From NCBI GenBank assembly GCA_008711295.1, contig VUYV01000061.1:2145731-2209730 (forward strand): 64,000 nt of DNA, read 5' to 3'. Positions 24,601 through 37,571 of this stretch are shown piece by piece (positions within the stretch are counted from its first letter, which is position 1; every line of letters starts with the position of its first letter). The position numbers and the translations under genes were made by a program. Origin of the DNA: Anarhynchus alexandrinus. Taxonomy: Eukaryota; Chordata; Aves; Charadriiformes; Charadriidae. The notes beneath the pieces are model-generated. The model was not told the origin of the DNA and made no database searches. It saw nothing but the letters and a program-made list of their open reading frames with translations.

Positions 24601-27600
24601 ATTCAAAACCTTGTTTCCTAAATTAATCGAAAGATTAAACAGTGAAGTCCTGACCCTAATGCACTAAATTGCAAATGCGGGGCTGCACTGAGGTCAGTGT
24701 AATCACGCACATGTGCATCATTACAACACAGTCACACAACTATGACAAAAATGTGAAACTCACAGCAATGGAAGATTTAAAAAAAAAAAAAATCATCAAG
24801 AGGGCAAATTAAAAAAATTAATGACACAGAGTACTTCATATAAAACATGGATAGGCTCTGTGTTAGATGTAAGGAAACGTGTCCAAAACCACATCATCAC
24901 TAAAACTGTCCTCTTAAAAGATTTGATGTTTTTGTCATGATCTGATGCAGAATTTTATGTCAGTTGGCTACCACAGCAGAGGAGTGCCTCCTTGGACACA
25001 CTGCTACTAGCAGCTTTGAAGAGAAGAGTCAGAACCTTGAATATGACCTCATGTCGGAGGGGTACCTAGGGCATCATCTTCAGGCGAAGAGCTCACATCA
25101 CTGTATGGCACCAAAGGAAACAGCTACTGCAATTCAAACAGCTGAAACTTCTCTGAGCGTACCTGGAAGCAGCAGCCATCCTAAAGCATGACAGATTATC
25201 ATTACCCTTTCTTCTGTTTTTCTCTTCACTATGAAATTAAATCCCAAGAGACCTGGAACTGGCAGAAACCCAAGACCAGCTTCAATTGTGGTAGCTGGGA
25301 GCCACGTCGCTTGGATTCCTATAAGGCCAGCATCGATCATCTGTCCATCCTCTGGAGGGGATGAGCAGGAAATCAGAAAATTCCTCTGTTCTGAAGGCAG
25401 AAAGGAATGGCAGAAAGTAATAGTTTTGTCTGTAACTTCAATTAGTATGACCAGATGTAAATAGACCTTATCCCTTAATTTACCCCATACATGTAACCCT
25501 AGGCTAAGGAAACAACAAAACACAGGTGAACACAGTAAGACACTCCTGTGTCTAACAATGTAAATGAACCACTCTGAGTCATTTTAATAAATTATTACTA
25601 TTTAATTGTCATAGGACATCAAGTTTTATTAAATATTGCTGAGGCTACTGGACCAAAGTCTCTGCTTTGGGGGAGTGGCAGGATCTGAGACAGAAGCACT
25701 GAAGAACAAGAATGGCAATAACAGAGGGAGGCAGACACAAGTGAACCAGAACAGCACTCCACATGTGGAGACATGTCTTCCTTCTCACTAATCTGCCATT
25801 TTTCCGACAACAAGTAATGATCTAAACTGAACTTCCAAACTGAACTACTTGAGGCTGACGCACACCTGCTGAGCAGCTTCTAAACATATCCCTGAGGCCC
25901 TGATTCACCAAACAACTTCAGTATCTGCATGGCATTAATCAAGGAATTATTCCAATAGCTGAACTCATGCACATTCAATATCTTTGGAAAAGGTCAGCAA
26001 CAGATACCAAATTATTCTAGCTGTCATGATTTCATAATGCCACCAATAGAAAACTGGAGTCAGTCACTTACGATCCTCAAATGAGTGCTTTCCCCAGATG
26101 TACTACAGAAAGAATTACAGCATACATGACGCTAAAACTTCAGAAAGTGGCTAACCACCCCTTGTCCCTGAAATGGAAGAGAACATCTGTTGAATACAGG
26201 GATTTTTAGACCACTGAGCCCTTTGAGTGTTTACTTTAGTGCAGCGGAAAAGCTCTACCTACTCCACACTTCAGAAAACCTCAAAATCTACTGTGACCCA
26301 CTCTAACCTTCACATATTTAGACTCTGCTTAAACTGTTTCAATAATATAACTAATTTACTAGGTTACTAGTGTAAACTTTGAGAACACGCACTCACTTTG
26401 AGGAACATAACTTCAGATATTTTGAATTGGTCCTGCTCTTGAGATTTTCAGTAAGACACCTGATGGACCAAATACACTTCCCTAAATATACCCTGATCTT
26501 ACATGTCTTAGAGTCCAAACAATTACACTGTTGTATATATTAACTAGAATCAGTGGTAAATTTTGGAATACGATAATACTGTAGACAGTTGAGTCTGATT
26601 CTGCACTGTTAAATCAGCAAATAAGATTTCTTTGTTTTCCTTCCGGCTGAGTGAGAACTACAGGATACAGTTCTTCGCCACCTAAAGTGGCATTTTGAAA
26701 AATGATGTTAGTTTTGTTTGCAACCTCAGCTGGCATAGGGAAAGCGCTAAGATGAATCGCTAACATGTCTGCATGAGTTTTGGACAGGATGATTCAATGT
26801 GCTGAAACAACCCAAACAGCGGGAAGCGGTACAGGAGGCAACAAACAGCAAAAGCAGTCCCTGTAGTACGTGAGTGATTAACTGCTTTCTCTGAGAACCT
26901 GGGGAAACCCTTTCAGTGCCACGTAGTTGTTTACTTCAGAAACAAAATCCAAAACTTAGTATTCTTGGACAGAGTCTGCCTAATCTTCGTTACTGCAGCC
27001 TATGAGAAGGGGTATGTCTGCAAGGCGCAATGCCAGGTAAAGGGGGAAGCTGCAGCATGGTCATTCAAGGAAAAAAAGTAGCTGAAAGATTTCAATGTGA
27101 TTTCCAGTGCAACCAAGCAACCAATAGGTAGGTTTCTCCTTAGAATATCTTGTTTAGGGAAGTAAGCTGGAAAAGAAATTTGTTTCCTTTTATCTTTTCG
27201 TGATGTAGATTTAACTACCATCAGTAGACACTGGGATAAACGTAACAACCCTCCTGCCAGATCACAAACAAGGAGAATGGTCTTGAAAGAACCAAAGGGT
27301 GTCAACAGGGGGTGGAAAAATTAATCAAGGTAAAAATACCAATGAACATGAGTTGATATTTAGGGTTGAAAAAAAAAACCCCAAGCTCTGGCACTGAACA
27401 AAGCTGTACATCCAGAAGACAGACAACAATTTAGATTTACAGAGAACTTCGACTGGTGGGAATCTAAAAAGCAATGTCATTGCTTATCCAATATCCACTT
27501 ATAGTGGTCAGATTAGGTCCACTTTCACCTAATTGGGTGAAAAAAAAATCTCTAAGTTTTTGAAACAGGAGTAGAAATCTTAGAACTAAGCCATGATACA

Positions 27601-30600
27601 TCCTTCCTGAAAATATTCCAAAGAAAAGTTTTGTTCTTACGTGCAGTGGAACCTGTATTGTCTGTGTCTTCCCAGCACTTTAATTAACCTTCAGTGAACA
27701 AAGGACTTATCCTTGCCTCACTTGTTTCGTTTCATCAAACAATTCAGAGTACAATTTGCTGCTGAGTGTTAAAGAGAATTAAAACAAACAAAAGGAGAAC
27801 AAAATGAGGCATTACTAATTATGTGAAATACAAACTGCAGCTCTTGGATTTATAATTCAACTATAAAACCACATTGCTGTAGTATTATTATAGCAAGTAT
27901 TCTTCTGTCACCAGATAAGAATTTATGTATCTCCTCATGTGTTGAAATTGGACTGCATTCTTCCTCCAGTGGTCTCACAAAAAAAGCATGAAAATTCCAA
28001 ATTACGGACAAGAATCCAGTTAAGCAGAGAGACCTTCATTATTCAGGGTGTCTATTCAGGGTCTCACTTAACCCTTCCTATAATACATTTTACACAATCC
28101 CAAACCAACACACTGTGACAATGTGTACAAGTATTTTCCTGTCATCACAGGAAAGGTGGCACTCAAGAAAGCAAGCAAGAAGACAGACAAAAAGGGATGA
28201 GTGGAAAATAGCTTTCTGGCCTTTCACACGTGTTTCAGGACTACAGACATTACATGCAATTTTTTAATGCCACATTTAGAGCTGGCAATGGCAAGTAAAA
28301 GAAATTAGGCCTCCCCTCCACGTCAGACATCAGCTGGATTTAAGCAGATCAGTAGACAGGTACCTCATGTCCTCATAAAACGTTTCGATTGAACAAACTG
28401 GTAAATGAGTACAGACTGAAGCAGGTCCACTACCTGATGAACGGAACGCTCAGACAGTTTGAGACCTGGTAGGTTTTGTATCAGTATGAGTGCAACACAT
28501 CACTATTGCTACCAGCCATCTCTAAATCCATACGAATAGGGAGCTGTGCTCCAGGACACACCAAATATCCTACTTCCTTCATCATTCAGATGGTGGATCT
28601 CGCCAGAAAGGCTTCTCGGTTTCCTTGCTTAGAAAGTATTCCCACATCCACAAGTTTCAGATGCATTCTCTAACAAGGTATTGATGCCTTACCGAGCAAA
28701 CTAAAAAGCTCTGACTAACACACCTATGTTTGCATCCCTGCCATACCCCCTTATATTTTCCTTTATTGCCTAGCCACCATGCACCGTTGCCACTTCATTA
28801 ACACTCTCCCTTACATTATCCTTATTTCCATTGCCTTAACACATCTGTATTACATGTTAATCATTAGAGATTACTTCCCCCCACCCCGCCTCTTAACATG
28901 TCCCACATGGTCGAGTGTCTCCCAGCTTTCCTAGTGCTGCTCCTTTCCTGCCCACTTCACTTCACTAAAAGTGAACAAAAACACTGTAAAGCCACTTTGT
29001 TAACTGAAAACAAAATCCTTTTAGAATTGCTATGAGGCTGCCTTGCCCCATCATCTCTCAGCATTTTCAGGATACAGCGTTATAAAGCAAGCATTACTTG
29101 AGTGTTGCGCCTACCCTAGCTGGGAGAACTGGCTGGCTGGTCAAGCTCTTTCAGATTTTGCCCAGTCAGTACTGTATCAGGAGACTCGATAGTCTAGGAC
29201 TGGGTTTTTTTTCCAGTCTCTCAATGTAACCTGGTCCTAGATTAACAACTCAGCTGGATCTCTGTCATCTGGCTAATGATTTGCAGTGCTTCACTCCTCC
29301 TGAGAGCTCAGGGCAGAAAGCATAGAGAGATGAGAGAACTGCAGTGGTAAGTGGAGGGAATGGAGGCTTAAAAAGCAGAATAGCATCAGTTGTCAGTGGA
29401 TACATGTTATTTATCTTCATCATCTACAAACTCTCAGACCCTGTCTGCTGGAAACATAGCAGAGGGCCCAAGCAACGAACTGGATCCAGTTCCAAACTTC
29501 CAGGTACCATTTGTCTATCCAGAAGACTTCAGTCTTTAGACTGTGCTTTAAAAAGATAAGGAATGTTTCTGAAGTCCTTTCCTTCTACAAAGCACACCCA
29601 CATTGATCAAAATAAAGCATTCCATCTCTCATGGTCTGAATGCAACTTGAAATGTACCACTCGGAACATCAATCACTAATATAGCTCCACTTCTAACACT
29701 ATCATCAAAAACATTTGGTTTTTATTGACTGCAGTTTTAAAGAGCTACTAATGACTGGATTCCCTGTTCTCATCAACAGGTTTGTACAACTAATTCTAAA
29801 TCTGTACATGACCTGGAAGAATATATTTAAACTCAATGATATCCAAAAAGCCTTTCTTGCCAGAAAAGGAGGCTCTGGCACAGGGTGAAAACATTGTGGT
29901 TTTACACCAATGAGATATAGGGCTAGCTGAGGTCCACCTCCTTGGGAAGCACATTCCCAAAGTGTTACTTTTATCTGTTTATTACAATTCAACTTCACCT
30001 GCCAAAGAAACAGGCCAGAAGAGAGATGCTCATAAGCAGGTCAATGATCAGAACCGAAAAGTGTCAGAAGCACAAAGGGTGAAATCCTCACTGGTAAAGT
30101 AAAGGAGATAAGGGGAACATCTGTATGAAGAATCTTCAGGATTAATTTCAGAAAGATGCACCTAAGGACCGAGATTGTCCAGGAGATGGTATCTCAGCTC
30201 TGGAGAACCACGGCAGACAGCCTGGGAGCAGCTTAGTTTGGCAGCCCGCTAGCTGAAACAAATAAAAGGAACACTTCAGAGTTAATCCTGCGTCACAGGT
30301 AGCTTCTAGATAAAAAAAATATTTTTTAGTGCTCTGAATCTGTCCTAACACATAGTGACTGAGAATAGCTTTGCAAAGCACTACAGAGTGGCATGCAATC
30401 CCCCAACACTCCAGTCCTGAGGAGGGGGAGACCCTGAACAGGTGCCACATTTGCAGGATCTGGCACCCCAGGGAAGGTCATCACCATTCAGCGGTAACCC
30501 TACACCGCAAAGCTCAGAGAAAGACATCTTTCAGTGAGAGGAACAAATCAGTCTCCTCTAGTGTTGAGCAGCAGAGGGAAAAAGGCATTAAGAAAGAAGA

Positions 30601-33600
30601 TTAAATTGCAACATCAATATTTAATATAAAGCAAACCTCTGCTTCCTCTGGACATTGTATCTCTCAATTAGCAAGCTCTGAGTGAGACGCCCGTTGAAAG
30701 CGAACTATCCTATGACAGCAAAGATACAGGGCCACAAATGCAAATTCACAAAAGTCATAGAAAATTAAGGATAAATCATTTGATCAGTTCTCTGCTACAG
30801 CTTCCTTACTTGAAAGGACTGATGAGGTGAAAATCCATTCCTCAGAGGTATTGAGCACCTCTGGGATCAAAAAGGGCTGAGGACAACATAGATTGCAATT
30901 AACTTCAGAAGTTACTGTCTCTGTAGAAGAAGTTTAATTTATGCCAATATTGAAAATGGTTACATTGTTCGGTATAGGACTACAGTTCTGAATCTTTTCC
31001 AGGTTGGTGTTTGTTTTTTTTTCTTTCTGTAAAAAAAACAAAACCAAAAGTATCTCTGTAGTGGAATTTCTGAGCATCAGAATGACTTTTGCCATTTCTC
31101 AAAGCTGCATGATAACAAAAGGTTACCGACTGGCACCAGTTCCTTTGCGTTTGGCAAAATACTGTGGCTCAGAACAGAAAAGCTCAACTTAAAGGTCACA
31201 ACAAAGTCTATTTTTCTCCAATGTACTATACAGAATATTTCCTTAGAGTCATATTCCATCCTACAGCAGAGTGAGCAGGTTTCAAAATGAACCTAGGTAA
31301 CATTGTACATGCCCTTCTCTAAACACTATTAATTTTTTCCTTTTTTGGAAGGGGAGAGCAGGGAGTAGGCAAAACTTATTAACTCCAAAAAAAAATTTTG
31401 TTGGAAAAGTACCAGAACACTTAAGGATGCTAAATGGTACAGCAAACTGAATTAACACTTGCTCATGTGAAAGTCAGCTGTCATGACTTTAAAAGCTTTA
31501 GGAAGCAATTCTTATATCGCTGCTTGGACTATGCTTAATAAAAAGCAATCAGCGGTGATAAAAAGGGTTATTGCATCATCTGTTTCCAGATGCAAATGCT
31601 ATACCAGACAAAACCAAAGTTTTTGGCTTTTTGCTTATCTTCTCATTTAGAAGAGCACTAGTGTGAGGTTCGGCCTATTCCTTTTATTCTGTTTTTGTTT
31701 CTTTGGGATGAATTCTGAGTTACAAAGTCAAGAGGAGAACTACTAGAACTGTGGCATCTTAAAAGTTTTCTACTGAGTGAGAATTAGCATAATCCTGTAT
31801 TGCCTCCAGGAAGCTTAGAAAGCAATGATACTATCTGTGGCTACTGAAGAGAGAAACATGGGGTAAATCCTATTCCCACATTTTTTTCCTAGTACTTTTG
31901 AAAAGGTTGCTACCCACAGAATGCTGTAACAATGCAACTTAGTGAATATAAGGGGCGCAGCTGGATTTTAGACAAAGGAGTGAATGGAGAAGCTCTTTGA
32001 ATCCTTCCAGTTTACAGACATCCTGTGAAGTTCACCTTTTCGCTTCTGTTTACTTCCCCAAGCCTCAGATACTTTATAAAACACTAAATAAACCCAAAAA
32101 GCTGATATATAGGATGAATGAAAGATCTTTTGTCATCTTCATTTGATGAAGACGAGGCTTCTTCCTCCTCTCATCCTTTAAAGTAAATGTTTGATGTGGA
32201 TTGTGATTCAGTACCTTCTTTGGGATGAGGGCAGGTGAAGTCTCAGACTGCAACCAGCTTGATACTGGGTATGCTATGAAAAACTGGCACATATATAACA
32301 GATGTATATGCACATATGTATCACCAGAAAGATCCATATCACACCAGAGTGGTAAAATGAGCAAAAAAGCGGCGCAATTAGAATATTCTGATAAAGCAGC
32401 GTGAAGGTGGGTTTTTTTTCATGTCTGGTAAGGATAAAACACTTCTTATTAAGAAGCAATGACCTTTACAAGCAGTGACCTTACATACAAAATATTTCAG
32501 GGTCATTTTAATCAGCAGGATAACTGAAATTCCATACACCAAAAAGCCTGTTAGTCAAGGATGTCATTTTACTGCAGAAGAATCAAAGTGCATCTCTGAA
32601 TTTTCAGCTTTCTTATCCAAATCTTATCCAAAACCCTAACTATAGTTCTTGCTATGGACATGCAACATTATAAACTCATGCCAAAGAGTGAGCGTGCTAA
32701 TGCATAGCACTACTGCACACAGAAACCTGCAAAGTAAGAGCTACATGACCAGCCTGAAACAAGAATGTAGGCTTGATTTTTATTTTGTATCCTTAATATG
32801 CATAGAAGCCAGAATCTAACCTAGAGTTGTCCTGGAGTAAGTGTAAATGGTATGAAAGAAATCAAGCTTAGCTCCATAAAAGACATTTTAGCTTGCCTGG
32901 GCTTTTGTTTCCAATTCATTTGAAGGAAACTATTACTGATGAGAACAGAAAAAGCACCTGGTATTCCCACTTTAAAGCTGAGAAATAAATAACATTAAAG
33001 CTTTTCTTCCTTAGATCTTTAACAACTTTCATTTTACGGGCATCAACAGTTTTCTCATTCAAAAACAAATCTTCTACCTAGTAACCTGACTAGAAATATG
33101 TGTGACTACAAATGTGGACATACTTGTCCCTTTCTAGATGAATTAGTAGCCAACCTACTCAAATGTACATAAAAAAAATTTGCTTGCTTGAAGACTTCAA
33201 CAAATTGAGAGCAACTACTATACTTGTGATCAACTAATCTTTTTTTCCCCATCTTAAGAGGGCTAAATTTGTTTACCTATGTAATTATGCTTCCAGATAA
33301 CAGCTAGTTTTAAAACATGATGGAGATGGGAAATATGAGAACTAATGACAGAACTGTCCTGCTAAAAGCAATGAGAGGCTTTTATCATGCAGGTTTCTGC
33401 TCAACTATAACATATACGTTGTTTGGGTCTCTTTAAGGAAGATTAATTGAAAAGCAAATATTTTTCTTGCTCCTCACACTTATAACAGATCAGCAAAAAC
33501 TGACTGGCCTCTTTACATCCACACTTCATACTAAGCTCTATTTAGCATCATGCCATCTGGGCCTTATTTTTTTTTTTTTCCTTCTGACATCAACAAACTT

Positions 33601-36600
33601 CATAAAGCAAAGCAATTTTCTTTTAATGCTAAGGCTAGATCAAGAAGAATGAGCAGGCCAGTATGTTTTTTCCGCATTTAGACAGCCAGATGAACTCCTA
33701 CTCATCTTCACCACGTACTACTGAAGAGTCAAGATTTTCCTACAGAGGCTCACAGTCTTACAAGAAGAACAGATGCGATACGTGGGCATTGTTGTACTGT
33801 TAAGAGGTGTTAACTTTTAATTTCAGCAACTGTCAGCAAGTGGATTGTCCCAGGTCCTTGGATATTTGCACAGAGTAAGCTATTCCCTTCATAGACTTTT
33901 TTAAATAAGTAGTCAGAGACAGAGTTTAGATCCCAGCCATACCTATACACCACTACACAAGACTCCTTCCATCCTGTCTCCTAATCAGTACTGCTTACCA
34001 GCGTTTGTGTGAGCAGCTCATAAGAGAAAGGTGCCAGCAATACACATTCATGTTGCCAAGCCATGAGCTTCTGGTAAAGCTCTGCCAGCTTCCAAGCTAA
34101 TAGTGTCCTTGATTATTGCTTGAAGTTTGTTTTCACATGCAGAACAGACTTACGAGGACAATATTTAAGATCTTCCTTTCCCCTCATCATAAAATTTTTC
34201 CAGTTGCTTATAACTTTGCACATACTTTAACTGCTCAGGTTGAAGTCTGCAATCCTGTCTGAATGGGTAAAAGATTTATTTCTGTTTTAATTCCAACTGA
34301 AACAATGCAATCACTTTGGAAGTTAAAATGCCTTCCCCGTGACAAAAAATTGACACAGCAATACTCAAAAATCTCAAGCATGCACATGATCTGCAGCCAA
34401 GACTTGTTATAACACAGCTACAGGCCACTAAAACAAATATACAGCTTTTGTCTCCATCGTTTGTGCACTTTGAAGATAAAGATTTGCCAGAGATTCAGTG
34501 CCAAAACTTCGATAGATGCCATTTGCACCGACCTAGTTTGACATACAGCTGATCAGGAATTTCTTTACCATTGTAGCTGTGAGCTGCAGTGAAGCCAAGA
34601 ATGAGAATCAAGAACTTGAACATCACATTCAAAGGAACTGACTGAACGTGCACATGCAGAAACGCCGTCATGCATACTCCTCCTGTGGAACAAATGTGTG
34701 AGCTGAGGGTTGGCCATCTGCAAACCAATAAAACAAACACCGCCCATGCTCTAGCAGCGTGTCTGAAAGGTCAAAGCTTTACACCAAGGGAGGCAGGCAC
34801 AGAATCCTGTAATGCTGAGAATCCCTTGCCTGTCGTCTCTTCCCTTGTTTTATTGAAAGGAATCTATCTTCAACAATCCCACTCATCAGATGTCAAGAGA
34901 ACGGCAATCACTCCCAAAGGTCAGGCCCAAGCCCTTCTGTTTACACTACAGAAGACAGAGCTGCAAACTGCCTTTCAGAGTCAGCAGCGTGGAGCTCGGA
35001 AAAAGACTGCATACTGTGCGAGGAAAAATGTTCCCAAAGACACCATGTCTATTTGATATGGTCGAGACACCGAAACTGGCGTATTTCTGTGCACCATCCT
35101 TGTAGTTATGAAGTAGTTTATTCTAGAAAGTACTTTCTCATTAAATTTCTCGCTATATGGTACATGCAGTGTTGAGTAGCAAGCAAAGACACAGTCTCCT
35201 TTTTCCATTAAATAATTATCTCAACACATGCTACAAAGAGTTCTTCCCAACACTAAACAATCCTACCGTGATACTTCAAGAATTTCTAGAGCACTATTAA
35301 TAATGTAGCAGCACTCTGCATTCTACTGCGCTATGGCTTTTCTTTAAGTATTTTATCTTCTCTTAGTGGCACACTCGCTTTGCTAGTATGCACATAATTT
35401 ATGATATTTCTGAAAAGGAATAGCTTTCCTTTCTGAAAGCAAGGTCTGCAGGAAGACATGCATTTTATTCCAACACTAATTCAGATTATACACCTCCTCC
35501 TTGACTGAATAAGCATCCTCTGGTCCCTACGTTTCAGCAGAGATTTTGACCTGTTCAAGCCAGAAATTGGTTAACTCAAAGATTCATTCTTTGCCCCTAA
35601 TGTTTTACAGTTTTACTGCTTGCCCTTGTTAAAAACTGGGGATTACTAATAAACATAACAAAACACCTACAGAAAGGTAAAACTTACTACCAAGACAAGT
35701 TTTTGTGCACTGCAAAGTGTTATGAAAGAAAACTGTTAAATATTTTAAAAGATAGGATATTTGTTGAGCATTAAAAGTGAAAAGCAGTGTGCAAAGAGAA
35801 GGATGTATCTTAACTGACTAATTTAATGACTGATGGAGCTACTGTGAATACGGCCTGGAGTTTTTCTATCCATTGCAATGTCAAGGTCAAAAGCACAAAC
35901 GATCAGCTGCAAAATACGTACTAAGCAAACAGACACTGCATTTCAAACACAGTCATTCTTTACTTGCACTGGAATGCTACTCAAGCAGGAATTACTGCTT
36001 CTAAGATTTACATCTGCAAATACCAGTGTTTGTACCAATCCAAAAGTGGGAATGATGTGAGGACAGTTGTATCAGCATAATGCCATGTAAAATCACCACA
36101 GCCACAACAGTTCTGAACACCTGGAGCACAATAAAATTACTAGTGAAGTGGCTGTCAGCTTTGGCGTACAACTAACTGACAAACAGCAAAAAAACCAGAT
36201 TGCTTATTTCTTCACATTTTCAGATATGTATTGATAAAAATAGGGCCACTAGGGAATCCAAGTTTACAAACATTTTAATAGTAAGCTTTTAAGGAGGAAA
36301 GTGACCCACTTAAGACAAAAAGAAGAAACACAGAGTCAAAGGCAGTACACTGAAAACCTAAGTGAGTTTCTGCTAACTATAAATCACACCAATTCACTAC
36401 TATAATAAAAACAAGAAACAATAATATAGGTTTTTTTCATTCATCAGCTGCAAAATCTACAGGAAAACCTTCCCAGCTGATAGCAATAGCATTCTGTCTT
36501 GAAGCTAGATATGGAATACTTTGATTTGGGGGTATTTAATGCCATTTTGAACAGTGAAAGTGCTAGTTCTTTGTTGCTGTAAGGACTCAGAGCTGCAGGC

Positions 36601-37220
36601 TGGGAATCACTATTGGCAAAATCACTTATGCACAGATGCAGCTCAAAGACAAAACATTTATTTCCTGCTAAGATGTAAGTGTTTAAACTTAAGCTAAATA
36701 GAAACAATACCAAAGAATCCATCTAGACAAAGAAGGAGGAAACACCTGAGATAAAGGACGTACTACTGGTTGTTTATAAAGCTTTCCTGGTGGAAGGGGC
36801 CCATCAACACAACTGACTGATAAGCGGTGCCAAATTAATGCACCTCTGTCATGCCTTTGATGCTTTCATATGTATTTCCACCTGAGTTGGACTCCAAACG
36901 TAGAGCGGAACATGCCTCACTCTTGATATTTGTATCCCTAATGATGGACATCATTGGTAGTACTGGGCATGTTGCAAGCCAAATATAGGTAAGTCGCAGG
37001 TACTGTGCTTGGTGTTCATAGACATATCCTTCTAACAGCATAGGCTTTTCACGCCAATTGTGACCACAGGAACACTCATAATTCTTAGGCAAGTGAACAC
37101 TGACAGCTTTGTTGGGAAAGGGGAGTTCTTGAGAAAGATAGAAGTTTACTGTCAAATAACGTTATTTGTCCAAATAATATCGCTGGACTTGTCACTCCTG
37201 GTATTTACAATGTCAGGGCG

Positions 37221-37262
37221 ATGACCTAGTGGAGCCTGGTGATGATCTAGTGGAGCCTGGTT
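37221..37262. repeat. 21-bp tandem duplication, two copies
   Basis: ATGACCTAGTGGAGCCTGGTG is followed immediately by the same unit with a C-to-T change at the fifth base and one difference at its last base. Confidence 0.85.
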
Positions 37263-37522
37263 GCATACTCTGAAGAGAACTGTCTTTCAATTTGTGTCCT
37301 GTATCACTCAAAGTGACTGCTATTAATGAACAGATAAAGAAAGGATAAACTGTAATCAATATTGAAATATGCCATTTTTTTTCCTCAAAAAAAACACCTT
37401 ATTCAAGAATTAAACCTTCTAAAATGACTTAGCCAAAGTGGCCCCCTTAAATGTCTAAGTTCACTTCACTGGAATGTAATTTAATCAGTTGGGCCCCTAT
37501 CTTCCCTAATCTATGTATAAAA

Positions 37523-37571
37523 TGTTTTGGGTTTTGGTTTGTTTTTTGGTTTTGGTTGGTTTTTTTTTTTC
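37523..37571. repeat. T/G-rich simple repeat
   Basis: GGTTTT- and GGTTTG-type units ending in a T run of about ten. Confidence 0.7.

Larger units (their letters stand above)
17291..30000. other. AT-rich intergenic desert, part 1
   Basis: No gene or mobile element is recognised. Open frames are all 129 codons or shorter and without domain signatures. There is T/G-rich simple sequence near 21346-21387 and a purine-rich tract near 21583-21627. Stretches such as 18830-19040 and 23430-23860 are rich in TAAT-type words and could be conserved non-coding elements, but conservation cannot be judged from one sequence. Confidence 0.6.

Noticed and set aside
34495..34740. Minus-strand frame with a signal-peptide-like segment (MFKFLILILGFTAAHS)
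   Set aside because: Short, no recognisable family, no convincing splice or promoter context; probably chance.
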